A stretch of 64,000 nucleotides of DNA from the NCBI GenBank assembly GCA_050299855.1, contig JBNKWQ010000018.1:186001-250000 (forward strand), read 5' to 3'. The translations under genes were made by a program, and so were the position numbers. The stretch's first letter is position 1. Each line of letters starts with the position of its first letter. The notes under the pieces were generated by a model. The model ran no database searches. It worked only from the letters and a program-made list of their open reading frames with translations, and was not told the DNA's origin. Of the stretch, positions 1 through 8,792 are shown piece by piece. The DNA comes from Hahella sp050299855. GTDB lineage: Bacteria > Pseudomonadota > Gammaproteobacteria > Pseudomonadales > Oleiphilaceae.

Positions 1-352
1 CCTGTGGCGGGTGGTGATACCTATGGCGAGTCCCGCCATGATGACCGGCGTTATACTGGCTATTGCACGAGCGGCAGGTGAGGTTGCGCCCTTAATGCTG
101 GTGGGTGTGGTGAAACTGGCCCCCTCCTTGCCGTTGGACGGTAACTATCCCTATTTACACCTTGACCAGAAATTCATGCACTTGGGCTTTCACATCTATG
201 ATGTCGGTTTTCAAAGTCCCAATGTTGAGGCCGCCCGTCCGCTGGTGTATGCCACCGCTCTGTTGCTTGTGGCGGTTATCGCGTTGTTGAACCTGAGTGC
301 GGTGGCTATCCGTAACCACCTGAGGGAAAAATACAAGGCGCTGGAAATGTAA
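1..352 (+). CDS. pstA: Phosphate ABC transporter permease PstA, C-terminal part
   Basis: This is the C-terminal ~116 codons of an inner-membrane permease; the reading frame is open from base 2 and continues off the left edge. The segment contains the permease-family cytoplasmic loop (ILAIARAAGEVAPLM, matching the EAA loop that contacts the ATPase) and a final membrane helix (ALLLVAVIALLNLSAVAI) before a basic tail. PstA and PstC form the channel of the high-affinity phosphate importer. The next gene is pstB and then phoU, the standard pstSCAB-phoU order. The identification rests on motif plus context; the N-terminus is outside the window. Confidence 0.93.
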   Translation, partial: LWRVVIPMASPAMMTGVILAIARAAGEVAPLMLVGVVKLAPSLPLDGNYPYLHLDQKFMHLGFHIYDVGFQSPNVEAARPLVYATALLLVAVIALLNLSAVAIRNHLREKYKALEM

Positions 353-373
353 TCACGAAAGGCGGGCGGATTC

Positions 374-391
374 GACCATCAACACATGGTC
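374..391 (+). other. Small hairpin between pstA and pstB
   Basis: GACCAT and ATGGTC form a perfect 6-bp inverted repeat around a 6-base loop, about 20 bases after the pstA stop. It has no T-tract. It may act as a processing or mRNA-stability hairpin in the pst transcript; that role is inferred only from position. Confidence 0.3.
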
Positions 392-462
392 GTTTCCAGT
401 GACGTTTTTAATTAAGCTTTTAAATGTTTTAAGTTTCACAGAACCCTAAGGGGAGAGCTGTA

Positions 463-1329
463 ATGAATGACTCAATGACCCACGCGACTGCGCGCACTGA
501 AGCCAAGAGCCGGACACACGGAATTGATATCAGTGCAATCGAACGCTCTGCGGAAGATATCTCCATCGCCGATGAGACCATTGCCCTGCAAGTCAATGAT
601 CTGAAGCTATACTACGGCGAGAAGGAAGCGCTGCATGGTATTAACTTGCAGATTCCACAAAAGCGGGTCACTGCCTTTATCGGTCCGTCAGGTTGCGGTA
701 AGTCGACCTTATTGCGTTGTTTTAACCGGATGAATGATCTGGTAGACGGCTGCCGCATTCAGGGTGAAATCACCCTGGAAGATGAAAACATCTACCGTAA
801 AGGTGTTGATGTTGCCGATCTGCGTCGCCGGGTGGGTATGGTGTTTCAGAAGCCTAATCCGTTTCCCAAGAGTATTTATGAGAACGTTGCCTACGGTTTG
901 CGTATTCAGGGTATCAGCAAGAAGCGTGTCATCGACGAAACTGTCGAATGGGCATTGAAATCTGCCGCACTCTGGGATGAAGTCAAAGACCGGTTAAACG
1001 ATAGCGCTTTGGGTTTGTCGGGTGGTCAGCAGCAGCGTCTCGTTATTGCGCGTACAGTGGCTGTAAAGCCCGAAGTATTGCTCCTTGATGAACCGGCCTC
1101 GGCTCTTGACCCACTCTCTACTTTGAAGATAGAAGAGCTGATCCACGAGCTGAAAAATGACTATACGATTGTCATCGTAACGCACAATATGCAGCAGGCG
1201 GCGCGGGTCTCGGATTATACTGCCTTCATGTATATGGGCGATCTGATTGAGTTTGGCAGTACTAACCAGCTCTTCACCAACCCGAACACCAAACAGACAG
1301 AAGACTATATTACTGGCCGCTACGGCTAA
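463..1329 (+). CDS. pstB: Phosphate import ATP-binding protein PstB
   Basis: Cytoplasmic ATPase that powers phosphate uptake through PstAC. Visible motifs: Walker A GPSGCGKS at residues ~74-81, signature LSGGQQQR, Walker B VLLLDEPASALDP, and the H-loop VTHN. The typical PstB sequence FQKPNPFPKSIYENVAYG is present. At 288 residues it carries a ~40-residue N-terminal extension compared with the ~257-residue E. coli enzyme, as is common in marine gammaproteobacteria. A strong ribosome site (GGGGAGAG) lies 6-13 bases before the ATG. It lies downstream of pstA and upstream of phoU in one operon. Confidence 0.98.
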   Translation: MNDSMTHATARTEAKSRTHGIDISAIERSAEDISIADETIALQVNDLKLYYGEKEALHGINLQIPQKRVTAFIGPSGCGKSTLLRCFNRMNDLVDGCRIQGEITLEDENIYRKGVDVADLRRRVGMVFQKPNPFPKSIYENVAYGLRIQGISKKRVIDETVEWALKSAALWDEVKDRLNDSALGLSGGQQQRLVIARTVAVKPEVLLLDEPASALDPLSTLKIEELIHELKNDYTIVIVTHNMQQAARVSDYTAFMYMGDLIEFGSTNQLFTNPNTKQTEDYITGRYG

Positions 1330-1397
1330 GCCGGGTGGTAGATTTAAAAGTGTCTGACACCTTTGACGCCGGTAAATACATCGAAAGGATATTAGAT

Positions 1398-2123
1398 ATG
1401 GCCCACAACAGCGATGTGCATTTGCAGCACATTTCCCAGCAATTCAACTCTGATCTTCGGGATCTGCGCAACCACGTGCTGGTTATGGGCGGGTTGGTCG
1501 AAAAGCAGGTCACGGATGCTACTTTAGCGCTTGTAAATGCAGATACCGAGTTGGCCGGCTATGTAAGGCAGACTGAAGGGGACATCGACAAGCTCGAAGT
1601 CACCATCGATGAGGAATGCACTCGGGTAATCGCCAAGCGCCAGCCTACGGCCAGCGATCTGCGGTTGGTCGTTGCCATTGCCAAGATGGTGAATGACCTG
1701 GAACGCATCGGCGATGAGGCAGAAAAAATTGCCAAAATTGGCATTAAGCTTACCGAGGAAGGACAATCCCCGCGTGGCTATATTGAAGTGCGCCACATCA
1801 GCAGTCATGTCAGCCAGATGGTGCATGATGCGTTGGATTCCTTTACGCGCTTTGATTTGGGGCTGGCGTTGCGGGTCATGAAGGAAGATAAGGCAGTAGA
1901 CACCGAATACAAAAGTGCCATGCGCTCTCTGGTCACCTTTATGATGGAAGATCCGCGCAATATTACGGCGATCCTGAATATCATCTGGGTACTGCGATCA
2001 CTGGAACGGATCGGCGACCATGCCCGCAATATTTGTGAGCACGTGATCTATATGGTCAAGGGCAAAGACGTACGCCATGCCTCGCTGGAAAAAACCGAAC
2101 AGATTATCGAAGAAAAACGCTGA
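1398..2123 (+). CDS. phoU: Phosphate signalling regulator PhoU
   Basis: PhoU couples the Pst transporter to the PhoR kinase and keeps the Pho regulon off when phosphate is plentiful. The protein has two PhoU helical repeats, each with the metal-binding-type motif (NDLERIGDEAEKIAK near residue ~100 and RSLERIGDHARNICE near ~205). I chose the ATG at 1398 (241 residues) because AAAGGA sits 8 bases upstream and the family usually starts just before the HISQQFN segment. A GTG at 1335 would add 21 unlikely residues. Last gene of the pst operon, followed by a terminator. The cognate phoR-phoB pair is at 15694-17751. Confidence 0.96.
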   Translation: MAHNSDVHLQHISQQFNSDLRDLRNHVLVMGGLVEKQVTDATLALVNADTELAGYVRQTEGDIDKLEVTIDEECTRVIAKRQPTASDLRLVVAIAKMVNDLERIGDEAEKIAKIGIKLTEEGQSPRGYIEVRHISSHVSQMVHDALDSFTRFDLGLALRVMKEDKAVDTEYKSAMRSLVTFMMEDPRNITAILNIIWVLRSLERIGDHARNICEHVIYMVKGKDVRHASLEKTEQIIEEKR

Positions 2124-2148
2124 TTGTCTCAATCACACCACAGTATCC

Positions 2149-2175
2149 AAGGCGCCCGCAGGCGCCTTTTTATTT
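2149..2175 (+). terminator. Rho-independent terminator of the pst-phoU operon
   Basis: AAGGCGCC, a CGCA loop and GGCGCC form a perfect GC-rich stem directly followed by TTTTTATTT, starting 26 bases after the phoU stop codon. This is a classical intrinsic terminator. Confidence 0.9.
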
Positions 2176-2322
2176 GTCTTCCACAAGTTCCTTGCGGGTG
2201 TGCTACCAACGATGTTATGCAGATTGTGTGTTTTTGTAAGATCCTGACCATTTTGCCTTCCGTTGTCATAGGGAAGTCTATACTGGTTAATATGTGAGCA
2301 GCTGTGAGGTGGGAGGTTCACA

Positions 2323-3270
2323 ATGTGTAAATGGCGGTTTCCCTCATTATGTACGATTCTGCTGAGCGCAGGGACTCTCGTTCAGGCAGCCGCAGATACC
2401 AGTGCCGATGTGTCGCTACGGCACTCTTCCAAAGCTGTTAATCCCCCATCCCTTGTGGATGAAAACTTATCTGTCAGTCTTACCGGCCAAACTGATCACG
2501 TGCATTATGATGGCAGCGGGAGTCAGTTATCGTCACAAATGTTGGCACAAAGCGGCCTGGATGAATTGCTGACCCACTATCCCGTTATGCTTAAAAATGG
2601 CCTGCGGCATAATGTCCGTAGAGTAGGAATGCCTGAAAAAGTGGCACGTATCTTTGATCATGCCATCGATGGCACATTCGATACCGAAAAAATGAATACC
2701 CAGGTTTTGCAGCGAATTGAAGCCGGCATGTCAGAACAACAGATGCGGGAAGTAATGAGCTGGTTTCGTTCTCCATTGGGGCAAAAAATCAGTCAGGCGG
2801 AACTGACAACTGTTTCCAGCAGTGATTATGCCCGATTGCAGCAGGAGCTTGATGAACTCGCTGATCGCTACGCAGGCTCTGACAGGGCCGAACTATTTCC
2901 GGCGTTTGATCGTGCAACCCGCGCTACGGAATCCATGCTTGATAATGCCTTATCAGTTGAGTTGGCTATGGCTGCCAGTCTGGCCGCAATGATCAAAGGG
3001 CCTGATTTGCCTGATTTTGCGGAGCTTAAGGCGCTGATATCAGAACGCCGTACCACTTTGCGCGGCAGAGTTGGTCAGCAGGTATACGTCAATTATCTCT
3101 ATACTTACCGCGATCTTTCACTGCAGGAATTGCAGACATACATTGCCTTCGCTAACTCAGATAGTGGCAACAAATTTTTGGAGGTGGTGACCAATGCGGT
3201 GTTTGAGGTAATTGAAGAGCACTCGGAGTTGCTGGGGCAGCGGCTCAATCCTGTCTTTGGCAAGAGTTAG
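2323..3270 (+). CDS. Exported DUF2059-like protein
   Basis: The 315-residue protein begins with a signal peptide (basic MCKWR, hydrophobic stretch, likely cleavage after VQAAA). The mature part is helical. It has two segments with the DUF2059 look: MREVMSWFRSPLGQKI near residue 140-156 and LQELQTYIAFANSDSGNKF near residue 267-285, each preceded by an amphipathic helix. This suggests two DUF2059-like modules in one chain. DUF2059 proteins are periplasmic and of unknown function. It stands alone between the phoU terminator and the nhaD leader. The family call comes from pattern recognition only. Confidence 0.65.
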   Translation: MCKWRFPSLCTILLSAGTLVQAAADTSADVSLRHSSKAVNPPSLVDENLSVSLTGQTDHVHYDGSGSQLSSQMLAQSGLDELLTHYPVMLKNGLRHNVRRVGMPEKVARIFDHAIDGTFDTEKMNTQVLQRIEAGMSEQQMREVMSWFRSPLGQKISQAELTTVSSSDYARLQQELDELADRYAGSDRAELFPAFDRATRATESMLDNALSVELAMAASLAAMIKGPDLPDFAELKALISERRTTLRGRVGQQVYVNYLYTYRDLSLQELQTYIAFANSDSGNKFLEVVTNAVFEVIEEHSELLGQRLNPVFGKS

Positions 3271-3301
3271 TCTGAACGAATATTAGAGGTAAATAAAAAA
3301 A

Positions 3302-3395
3302 CTCATTCACCGGCGGGAGGAGGTGAGAGTTGCCAGTGAATGAGATCGGCTAAGCTGCAAACTCTCAACCTAAATAGTGGCCGGGAGAGCGCTCT
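3302..3395 (+). promoter_or_regulatory. Structured nhaD leader, candidate cation-sensing riboswitch
   Basis: CTCATTCAC (3302-3310) and GTGAATGAG (3336-3344) form a perfect 9-bp stem, extended after one mismatch by GGC/GCC. The apical part is an unusual purine-rich loop, GGGAGGAGGTGAGAGTT (3315-3331). Within this loop TGAGAGTT (3324-3331) is perfectly complementary to AACTCTCA at 3360-3367. The same CTCTC can alternatively pair with GAGAG at 3385-3389. Mutually exclusive pairings of this kind are typical of riboswitches. The gene downstream is a Na+/H+ antiporter, so a Na+ or pH sensor is the natural guess; the DUF1646 (Na+-I) RNA family is the first model to test. The structure is seen; the ligand is inferred. 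Confidence 0.55.
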
Positions 3396-3647
3396 AACGT
3401 CTGATTACTTTAACCCTGTCTGTTATGCTGGAGATTGATCCAGGTCAAGAATTGGATTTACGTTAAAGTTCCAAATTCAAAGGTGTCAGGCCCTACCATC
3501 AAACTGTCGGTGTTTGCCTGGCAGTCGCAAGATTATCTAGAATGTAATGCTGATCTGAGTAAAGATAATCAGAATATGAAGCTCGGTGAATCGCTCAGTG
3601 TAAAGCTTCCGTTCACCCTACCAAGCCCCCTGCTCAGGAAGATACAG
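3396..3647 (+). other. Long untranslated region before nhaD
   Basis: These ~250 bases between the structured element and the nhaD start show no convincing coding frame. An open frame in phase with nhaD from 3435 encodes low-complexity, non-family residues. No terminator with a T-tract is apparent. The segment probably belongs to a long nhaD 5' leader. Confidence 0.4.
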
Positions 3648-5024
3648 ATGAAGATGATTTGGATCTGGTTAAGTTGCTTGATTTCCATACTACTGCTTGC
3701 CTCACCTGTGCAGGCTGCCACTGAACCTCTGCTGGTATTGGATGCTACAGGAAGTGTGTTGGGCTGGGTTGCTGTAGGAGTGTTTGTACTTGCCTATATT
3801 GCGGTAATGGCAGAGGAGGTGCTGCAACTTCGTAAATCCAAACCGGTAATTCTTGCAGCAGGTGTTATCTGGATACTGGTCGCGATGGTAGCGCAGGACA
3901 TGGGGCAAACCAGTGAGGATTTGCACGCTGCTATTTCTCATAACTTGCTGGAGTACGGGGCACTTTTTCTATTTCTCCTTGTCGCCATGACATACATCAA
4001 TGCCATGGAAGAGAGGCATGTCTTTGAGGCGTTAAGATCCTTTCTGGTATTAAAGCAGCTTAGTTTCCGTAAATTGTTTTGGGTGACCGGTGCTCTTGCA
4101 TTTTGCATTTCACCTGTCGCGGATAACTTAACCACGGCGTTACTTATGGGGGCGGTGATCATGGCTGTGGGCGCAACCAACTCTACCTTTGTTTCCCTGG
4201 CGATGATCAATGTGGTGATAGCCGCCAATGCCGGTGGTGCCTTCAGTCCCTTCGGTGATATTACTACCCTGATGGTCTGGCAATCCGGTTGGGTACAGTT
4301 CGAAGAATTCTTTTCGTTGCTGCTGCCTTCGCTGGTGAATTTTCTGGTGCCGGCACTCATTCTGAATATGTTTCTTCCACAAGGGTTACCTAAGGGCGAA
4401 GGCGGGTATGTTCCCATCAAGCGGGGCGGCGTGCGAATTTGCCTGATGTTTGTCAGCACTATCGCACTGGCTGTTTGCTTTGAGCGTTTTTTCCACCTGC
4501 CCCCGTTTCTCGGCATGATGACCGGGATGTCGCTGCTGATGTTTTTCGCGTTTTTCCTGCGGGTGTCGGGAACCGAGGAAGACGATATACAGTTCGATAT
4601 TTTTCGTCCCGTAGCGCGCGCCGAATGGGATACTTTACTGTTTTTCTTCGGAGTCATTTTTTGTGTTGGTGGCTTGGCCTACCTGGGCTTTCTGCAGATT
4701 CTTTCCAGCCATATGTATGAAGCCTGGGGGCCGACATACGCAAACATCGCAGCCGGCACAATTTCCGCCGTGGTGGATAATATCCCGGTTATGTTTGCCA
4801 TCCTGACCATGAGCCCGGACATGGATCTTAATCAGTGGCTGTTGATCACCCTGACGGCAGGAGTGGGTGGCAGTTTGTTATCGATCGGCTCGGCAGCCGG
4901 CGTTGCACTCATGGGGCAGTCCAAAGGTCACTATACATTTTTTACGCACCTGAAGTGGTCCTGGGCTATATTGCTCGGTTATGTAGCTTCGATAGGAGTG
5001 CATCTACTGATCAATGGACAGTGA
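3648..5024 (+). CDS. nhaD: Na+/H+ antiporter NhaD
   Basis: An inner-membrane sodium/proton antiporter, ~458 residues with about 12 predicted membrane helices after a signal-like N-terminal segment. Family-typical stretches are visible: CISPVADNLTTALLMGAV and NVVIAANAGGAFSPFGDIT, with conserved acidic and polar residues inside helices, and a second-half repeat TISAVVDNIPVMFA. I placed the start at 3648, where AGGA lies 8 bases upstream. The longer frame from 3435 lacks family residues. NhaD proteins export Na+ (and Li+) under salt or alkaline stress. The leader upstream suggests RNA-level control. Confidence 0.93.
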   Translation: MKMIWIWLSCLISILLLASPVQAATEPLLVLDATGSVLGWVAVGVFVLAYIAVMAEEVLQLRKSKPVILAAGVIWILVAMVAQDMGQTSEDLHAAISHNLLEYGALFLFLLVAMTYINAMEERHVFEALRSFLVLKQLSFRKLFWVTGALAFCISPVADNLTTALLMGAVIMAVGATNSTFVSLAMINVVIAANAGGAFSPFGDITTLMVWQSGWVQFEEFFSLLLPSLVNFLVPALILNMFLPQGLPKGEGGYVPIKRGGVRICLMFVSTIALAVCFERFFHLPPFLGMMTGMSLLMFFAFFLRVSGTEEDDIQFDIFRPVARAEWDTLLFFFGVIFCVGGLAYLGFLQILSSHMYEAWGPTYANIAAGTISAVVDNIPVMFAILTMSPDMDLNQWLLITLTAGVGGSLLSIGSAAGVALMGQSKGHYTFFTHLKWSWAILLGYVASIGVHLLINGQ

Positions 5025-5152
5025 TCATGACGAAACGTCAACTGACCCTAGCCCTTTTGGCCATGCAGGATGTCTCAGTTCTCAATCCGACAAGGTGTTG
5101 ATTCTATCAATGAAACCAAGCTGATAAGATGATCCCTCCTGGAGGGAGATGC

Positions 5153-6118
5153 ATGACAACTATAAAGGGATCCGGCACCGAAAACGCATCCAACGAAGAT
5201 CTGGCCAAAAAGTCTGTTGCTACTGATAATCTGAATACAGAAGAGCTGCCTGCACCTGAGTCGATTCAAGTCGAGGCGGATGACCATGTATCTTCAACCC
5301 TGGCGCTTTATCGGGCGCAAAACAGTCATGCTCCGGTGGTGCTTGGAATGCCGGCAATGGGGGTTCGAGGGAAATTCTACGAGCCACTGGCGCGAAATTT
5401 TCAGCGTTTGGGTGTGAGCTATGCCTGTGCTGATTTGCGAGGCATCGGGACCAGTTCCATACGTGCCTCCCGTAAGGTCAATTTTGGCTACGCGGACATG
5501 ATAAACCGTGACTATCCAGCACAGATTAATGCCTTGAAACTCTATTGTGCAGGTTCCCCTTTGTGGCTGCTCGGACATAGTCTGGGCGGGCAACTTAATG
5601 CACTGTACATGGCGACCCATCCGGAGCAGATTGCCGGCATGATACTGGTGTCCTCCTGCACGGTGTATTACAAAAACTACGAACAGTCCAGGCGTTTGTG
5701 GCTCTCGACGCAGGGCTTGCGGGTGTTTTCAGAACTATGGGGATATTTGCCCGGCAGACGCCTGGGATTTGGTGGCACCGAGGCTCGCCGGGTTATCCGG
5801 GATTGGGCCAGAAATGCCCGTGGCGGGCAGTATCGGCTGGAAAACAGCCCGTTGGATTACGATAAGTTATTGGCACGGGTGCGCCAACCCGTGTTGGGCG
5901 TATCCCTGGAAACCGATCATTTTGCACCCAGAAAGGCAGTTGACCATTTGTGCCGGAAAATGCCCAACAGTCATCTGGAGCGTTGGCATATAGCTGACGG
6001 GGAGTTGTCATCCCAGCGCTGGGATCACTTTAACTGGGTGAAGGATTCTGAGGCTCTTAGCCAGCGCATAGCACGCTGGATCGAGCAAAATTCTTCCGGT
6101 AATTTCAGCAACTTCTAA
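5153..6118 (+). CDS. Alpha/beta hydrolase family protein
   Basis: A 321-residue serine hydrolase. After a ~45-residue polar N-terminus come the oxyanion-type strand (VVLGMPAMGVRGKFY), ADLRGIGTS, and the nucleophile elbow GHSLGGQ near residue ~150. A late acidic segment (LETDHFAP) and a histidine near the end (WDHFNW) could complete the triad. It resembles predicted esterases/hydrolases of the COG4757 type; the substrate is unknown. The ATG at 5153 is preceded by GGAGGGAG. That ribosome site can pair with CCCTCC just upstream (5133-5138), so initiation could be masked by a small hairpin. Its last four bases overlap convergent hinT. Confidence 0.8.
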   Translation: MTTIKGSGTENASNEDLAKKSVATDNLNTEELPAPESIQVEADDHVSSTLALYRAQNSHAPVVLGMPAMGVRGKFYEPLARNFQRLGVSYACADLRGIGTSSIRASRKVNFGYADMINRDYPAQINALKLYCAGSPLWLLGHSLGGQLNALYMATHPEQIAGMILVSSCTVYYKNYEQSRRLWLSTQGLRVFSELWGYLPGRRLGFGGTEARRVIRDWARNARGGQYRLENSPLDYDKLLARVRQPVLGVSLETDHFAPRKAVDHLCRKMPNSHLERWHIADGELSSQRWDHFNWVKDSEALSQRIARWIEQNSSGNFSNF

Positions 6119-6477
6119 ACTTTCAGTCTGTCTGTGTAGGGTGGCCAACCCAGAGGTTTGCCCGCAAGCACGTGTAAGTGAATATGAAAGACAGTCTGTC
6201 CACCATGTTGATTGCAATTCATGACTGCCCGGTAGCCGTCGTCGGCGAATCCCATCGAACGGGCCAGCTTGCCTGCTGCCAAAAATAAATGGCCGACAAT
6301 CTCACGATCCTTTTCCGTCAGATCATTCATCGTGGCTATAGGCGTTTTGGGAATAACAAGAAAATGAACAGGTGCTTGGGGATTAATATCATTGAAGGCC
6401 AGACAAAGATCATCTTCGTAGATAATATCAGCCGGAATTTCGCGGTTAATTATTTTGGTAAATATGGTTTCGCTCAT
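6115..6477 (-). CDS. hinT: HIT family nucleotide-binding protein HinT
   Basis: A 120-residue purine nucleoside phosphoramidase-type protein. The catalytic histidine triad HIHLH lies near residue 100 (QTVFHIHLHVLAG), preceded by the HFLVIPK strand typical of the HINT branch. Length and architecture match E. coli HinT. It is transcribed towards the hydrolase gene and overlaps it by four bases. Confidence 0.93.
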   Translation of the reverse strand: MSETIFTKIINREIPADIIYEDDLCLAFNDINPQAPVHFLVIPKTPIATMNDLTEKDREIVGHLFLAAGKLARSMGFADDGYRAVMNCNQHGGQTVFHIHLHVLAGKPLGWPPYTDRLKV

Positions 6478-6507
6478 ACTTGAACCCCAATAGCAGTAGT
6501 GGGTGGG

Positions 6508-7800
6508 TTAATTGTCGTTTAAGCCCAAGGCGTACTTCAGAACCTGACGCTTGGCCGGGGAAATATGACCGGCTGCACCTAATCCCAGATTGCGCAGTAA
6601 TTTGAGTGGCGGCAGGTTATTGCTGAAGGTGTAGTAGAAACCGTCCATCAAAGTCATCATCCTGGCATTGGCAGGCCGCCGCTGACGTTCATAATCCTGT
6701 AAAAATCCGACATCATCCAGTGCGCTACCGGCGGGCTGTCGGCGCGGCTTTAATGCTGTATTTATGATGCATTGTCCCAATGCGCTGGCATCCTGGAAGC
6801 CGAGATTTACTCCCTGTCCCGCCAGCGGGTTTATGGTATGAGCCGCATCCCCCGCCAAAACTACCCGGCCGCTGAAATATTGTTGGGCGTGACGTTTTAC
6901 CAGGGGGAAACTGCCTCGGGCCAGTATATGACGTATTTCCGGCAGAGCATTGGGAAATTCTCTATGTACGGTTTGAATCAGTTCAGCTTCCGGTAAGGCC
7001 AGCAACGATTGCAAACGTTGCGGCTTGTCATACCAAACCAATGAAGCATAACTTGCATCCTGGTGCTGCCATAGCGGTAAATACGCCAGTGGCCCATGGG
7101 GGGTGAACGCCTGCCAGGTAATATTCTGAGCTGGTCCGTCAGTCAAGACGGACAACACCATAGCATGTTGGTCGTAGCTATCACTATAAAGACCCAGGCC
7201 TGCCTTCTGGCGCACTACTGAGGTCGCACCATCTGCTCCGATCAGGAGACTGCAGCTTAGTACGCGTTGGTCGTTAAGTTGCACGTTAACCCTGTCCGCC
7301 TGTTGCTGCAGACTCTGGACCTGGAGATTTTCCAGCAGAGAGATATTTTCTGCCTGCTGCCAGCATTGTTGCAGAGCCAACTGGATGACTCGGTTTTCAA
7401 TGATATGGCCGAGGTGGGAAGCGCCGACTTCAGTGGCATTAAATTCAGTGCGGTTAGGCTGCCCAGGCAAAAGCGTATCAAACATTGCGGGAAGTTTCTC
7501 CCAGACCGCCAGCTTTTGATAGGGCAGGGCTCGCATACTCAGAATGTTGTTCCACACCTTTAGTTCCCGCAGCAGCTTTTCACTGCCGTGATTCAGGGCC
7601 GATACCCGCAGGTCTGGAGGTGAGTCCGGGCTGAAAGGGGGGGGCAACTGCCGTTCAATCACCGCGATAGATAAATCAGAATCCATCAATGCACAGGCGA
7701 TTGCGCCACCCACCATGCCACCGCCTACGATAATAATGTCATAGTGCTGTGCTGATGTTTGGTGCATGGAAATAGACGTTTTGGTTGTGGAATTTGGCAT
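6508..7800 (-). CDS. ubiF: UbiF-like FAD-dependent ubiquinone hydroxylase
   Basis: Aromatic hydroxylase of the UbiH/UbiF/VisC family, 430 residues. Residues ~22-32 hold the FAD dinucleotide-binding motif IIVGGGMVGGA. The second FAD motif is GDAAHTINPLAGQGVNLGFQD near residue ~315. The C-terminus (FSNNLPPLKLLRNLGL ... LKYALGLND) is very close to E. coli UbiF, which adds the C6 hydroxyl of ubiquinone using O2. The central segment SHLGHIIENRVIQ also resembles UbiI, so regiospecificity needs testing. The first ATG (7800) was kept; ATG at 7767 is an alternative. UbiA, UbiC and the anaerobic UbiTUV proteins are encoded elsewhere in this window. Confidence 0.85.
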   Translation of the reverse strand: MPNSTTKTSISMHQTSAQHYDIIIVGGGMVGGAIACALMDSDLSIAVIERQLPPPFSPDSPPDLRVSALNHGSEKLLRELKVWNNILSMRALPYQKLAVWEKLPAMFDTLLPGQPNRTEFNATEVGASHLGHIIENRVIQLALQQCWQQAENISLLENLQVQSLQQQADRVNVQLNDQRVLSCSLLIGADGATSVVRQKAGLGLYSDSYDQHAMVLSVLTDGPAQNITWQAFTPHGPLAYLPLWQHQDASYASLVWYDKPQRLQSLLALPEAELIQTVHREFPNALPEIRHILARGSFPLVKRHAQQYFSGRVVLAGDAAHTINPLAGQGVNLGFQDASALGQCIINTALKPRRQPAGSALDDVGFLQDYERQRRPANARMMTLMDGFYYTFSNNLPPLKLLRNLGLGAAGHISPAKRQVLKYALGLNDN

Positions 7801-7941
7801 AGCCTGGCTCGGATAAAAGCGAGGTTACCAATGATAGGGAAGTGTCCGCGGTTTGCCTAGCCTGAACCCCGCAATGATGGGGGCATGAGGCAGACAAATG
7901 TGATGTTGCCTTAAATCAAAAGCGCTGTACCGGCAAACTTA

Positions 7942-8472
7942 TCAGGCGTGTCTATGAGCCTGCAGCCGTCCCAGACGGTGGCGTTGAAGTGGCGGTGTAC
8001 TTGAGGGCTTCACAAACCCTTCTGAAATTACGATAGGCTTTGCCAGTTCGATGTAATCCGATAATGCCATCGTCAAGGTTTCAGAGTGAGAACCGGCGCT
8101 GAAAGCTATCTCATCCAGTTTGCGCAGTTCTTCGTCCATATAGGTGGACATGCTGTAAAGATTACCGAAAGGCGGCATGGCGCCGAGTTCGCAGCCTGGG
8201 AAAGCATCTTTGAACTCATCCTCATCGGCCAGTTCAATAAAGTCAGTTTCCATGGAGCGGGATAAACGATCCCACCGGATTCGTGACGTGGCAGGCATCA
8301 CCGTCATGGCCATTTTGCCATCCATTAGAATAATCACAGTTTTTGCCAGCATTTTGCCGCAAATATGAGCGGACTGGGCAATTTCCTGTGCCGTATAAGC
8401 CGGGGAGTGCTGCGTCAGGACGTAGCGGACCTGATGAGCGTCGAGAAAGTGTTTCACTGATTCTACAGGCAT
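7942..8472 (-). CDS. YbaK/EbsC-family aminoacyl-tRNA deacylase
   Basis: A 176-residue protein. Its first ~150 residues match the YbaK/ProX editing fold: AKTVIILMDGKMAMTVMPATSRI, then ELGAMPPFG, the glycine-proline loop that shapes the deacylation pocket, and a final DYIEL-like segment. Such stand-alone proteins hydrolyse mischarged tRNA (Cys-tRNAPro and related). The last ~25 residues are polar and not conserved. The exact tRNA substrate cannot be told from the sequence. Confidence 0.85.
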   Translation of the reverse strand: MPVESVKHFLDAHQVRYVLTQHSPAYTAQEIAQSAHICGKMLAKTVIILMDGKMAMTVMPATSRIRWDRLSRSMETDFIELADEDEFKDAFPGCELGAMPPFGNLYSMSTYMDEELRKLDEIAFSAGSHSETLTMALSDYIELAKPIVISEGFVKPSSTPPLQRHRLGRLQAHRHA

Positions 8473-8734
8473 AAGGCACCTCCAGCCTGGTAAACAATCG
8501 ATCTCTCCTTGGGTTGGGATTCTGGTCCCTGGAATATTATTCGTCAGAACCCCTTTAATCTTAAGATAGACCAGAAATTGAGCACTGGCCCGAATAGGAT
8601 GGTTATTTTTTGTGAAAGTAACGGGGTCTTATGTGGTTCCTGTTGCAGTGATGGGACACAACTGGCTTGAAGTGTGATCCGAAGCGACAGTGGCGATATC
8701 TAAGCGCCAACTGCCTTGGGCATATCCAGGCCAT

Positions 8735-8760
8735 AAAGAAGGGCCCTGAGGCCCTTCTTT
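8735..8760 (-). terminator. Intrinsic terminator after the OmpA/TSP3 gene
   Basis: An 11-bp perfect stem (AAAGAAGGGCC with GGCCCTTCTTT, 4-base loop) whose T-rich arm ends the transcript on the minus strand, 32 bases past the stop codon of the OmpA-family gene. Confidence 0.85.
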
Positions 8761-8792
8761 AAGTGTGATGATTTTAAGACAGTAATTTAAGA

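Noticed and set aside
3435..3647. Upstream extension of nhaD in frame
   Set aside because: Residues do not resemble any NhaD, and a good ribosome site precedes 3648.
3938..4657. 239-codon antisense frame inside nhaD
   Set aside because: Opposite a clear NhaD frame, rich in Arg, Ser, Thr and Lys without domain features.
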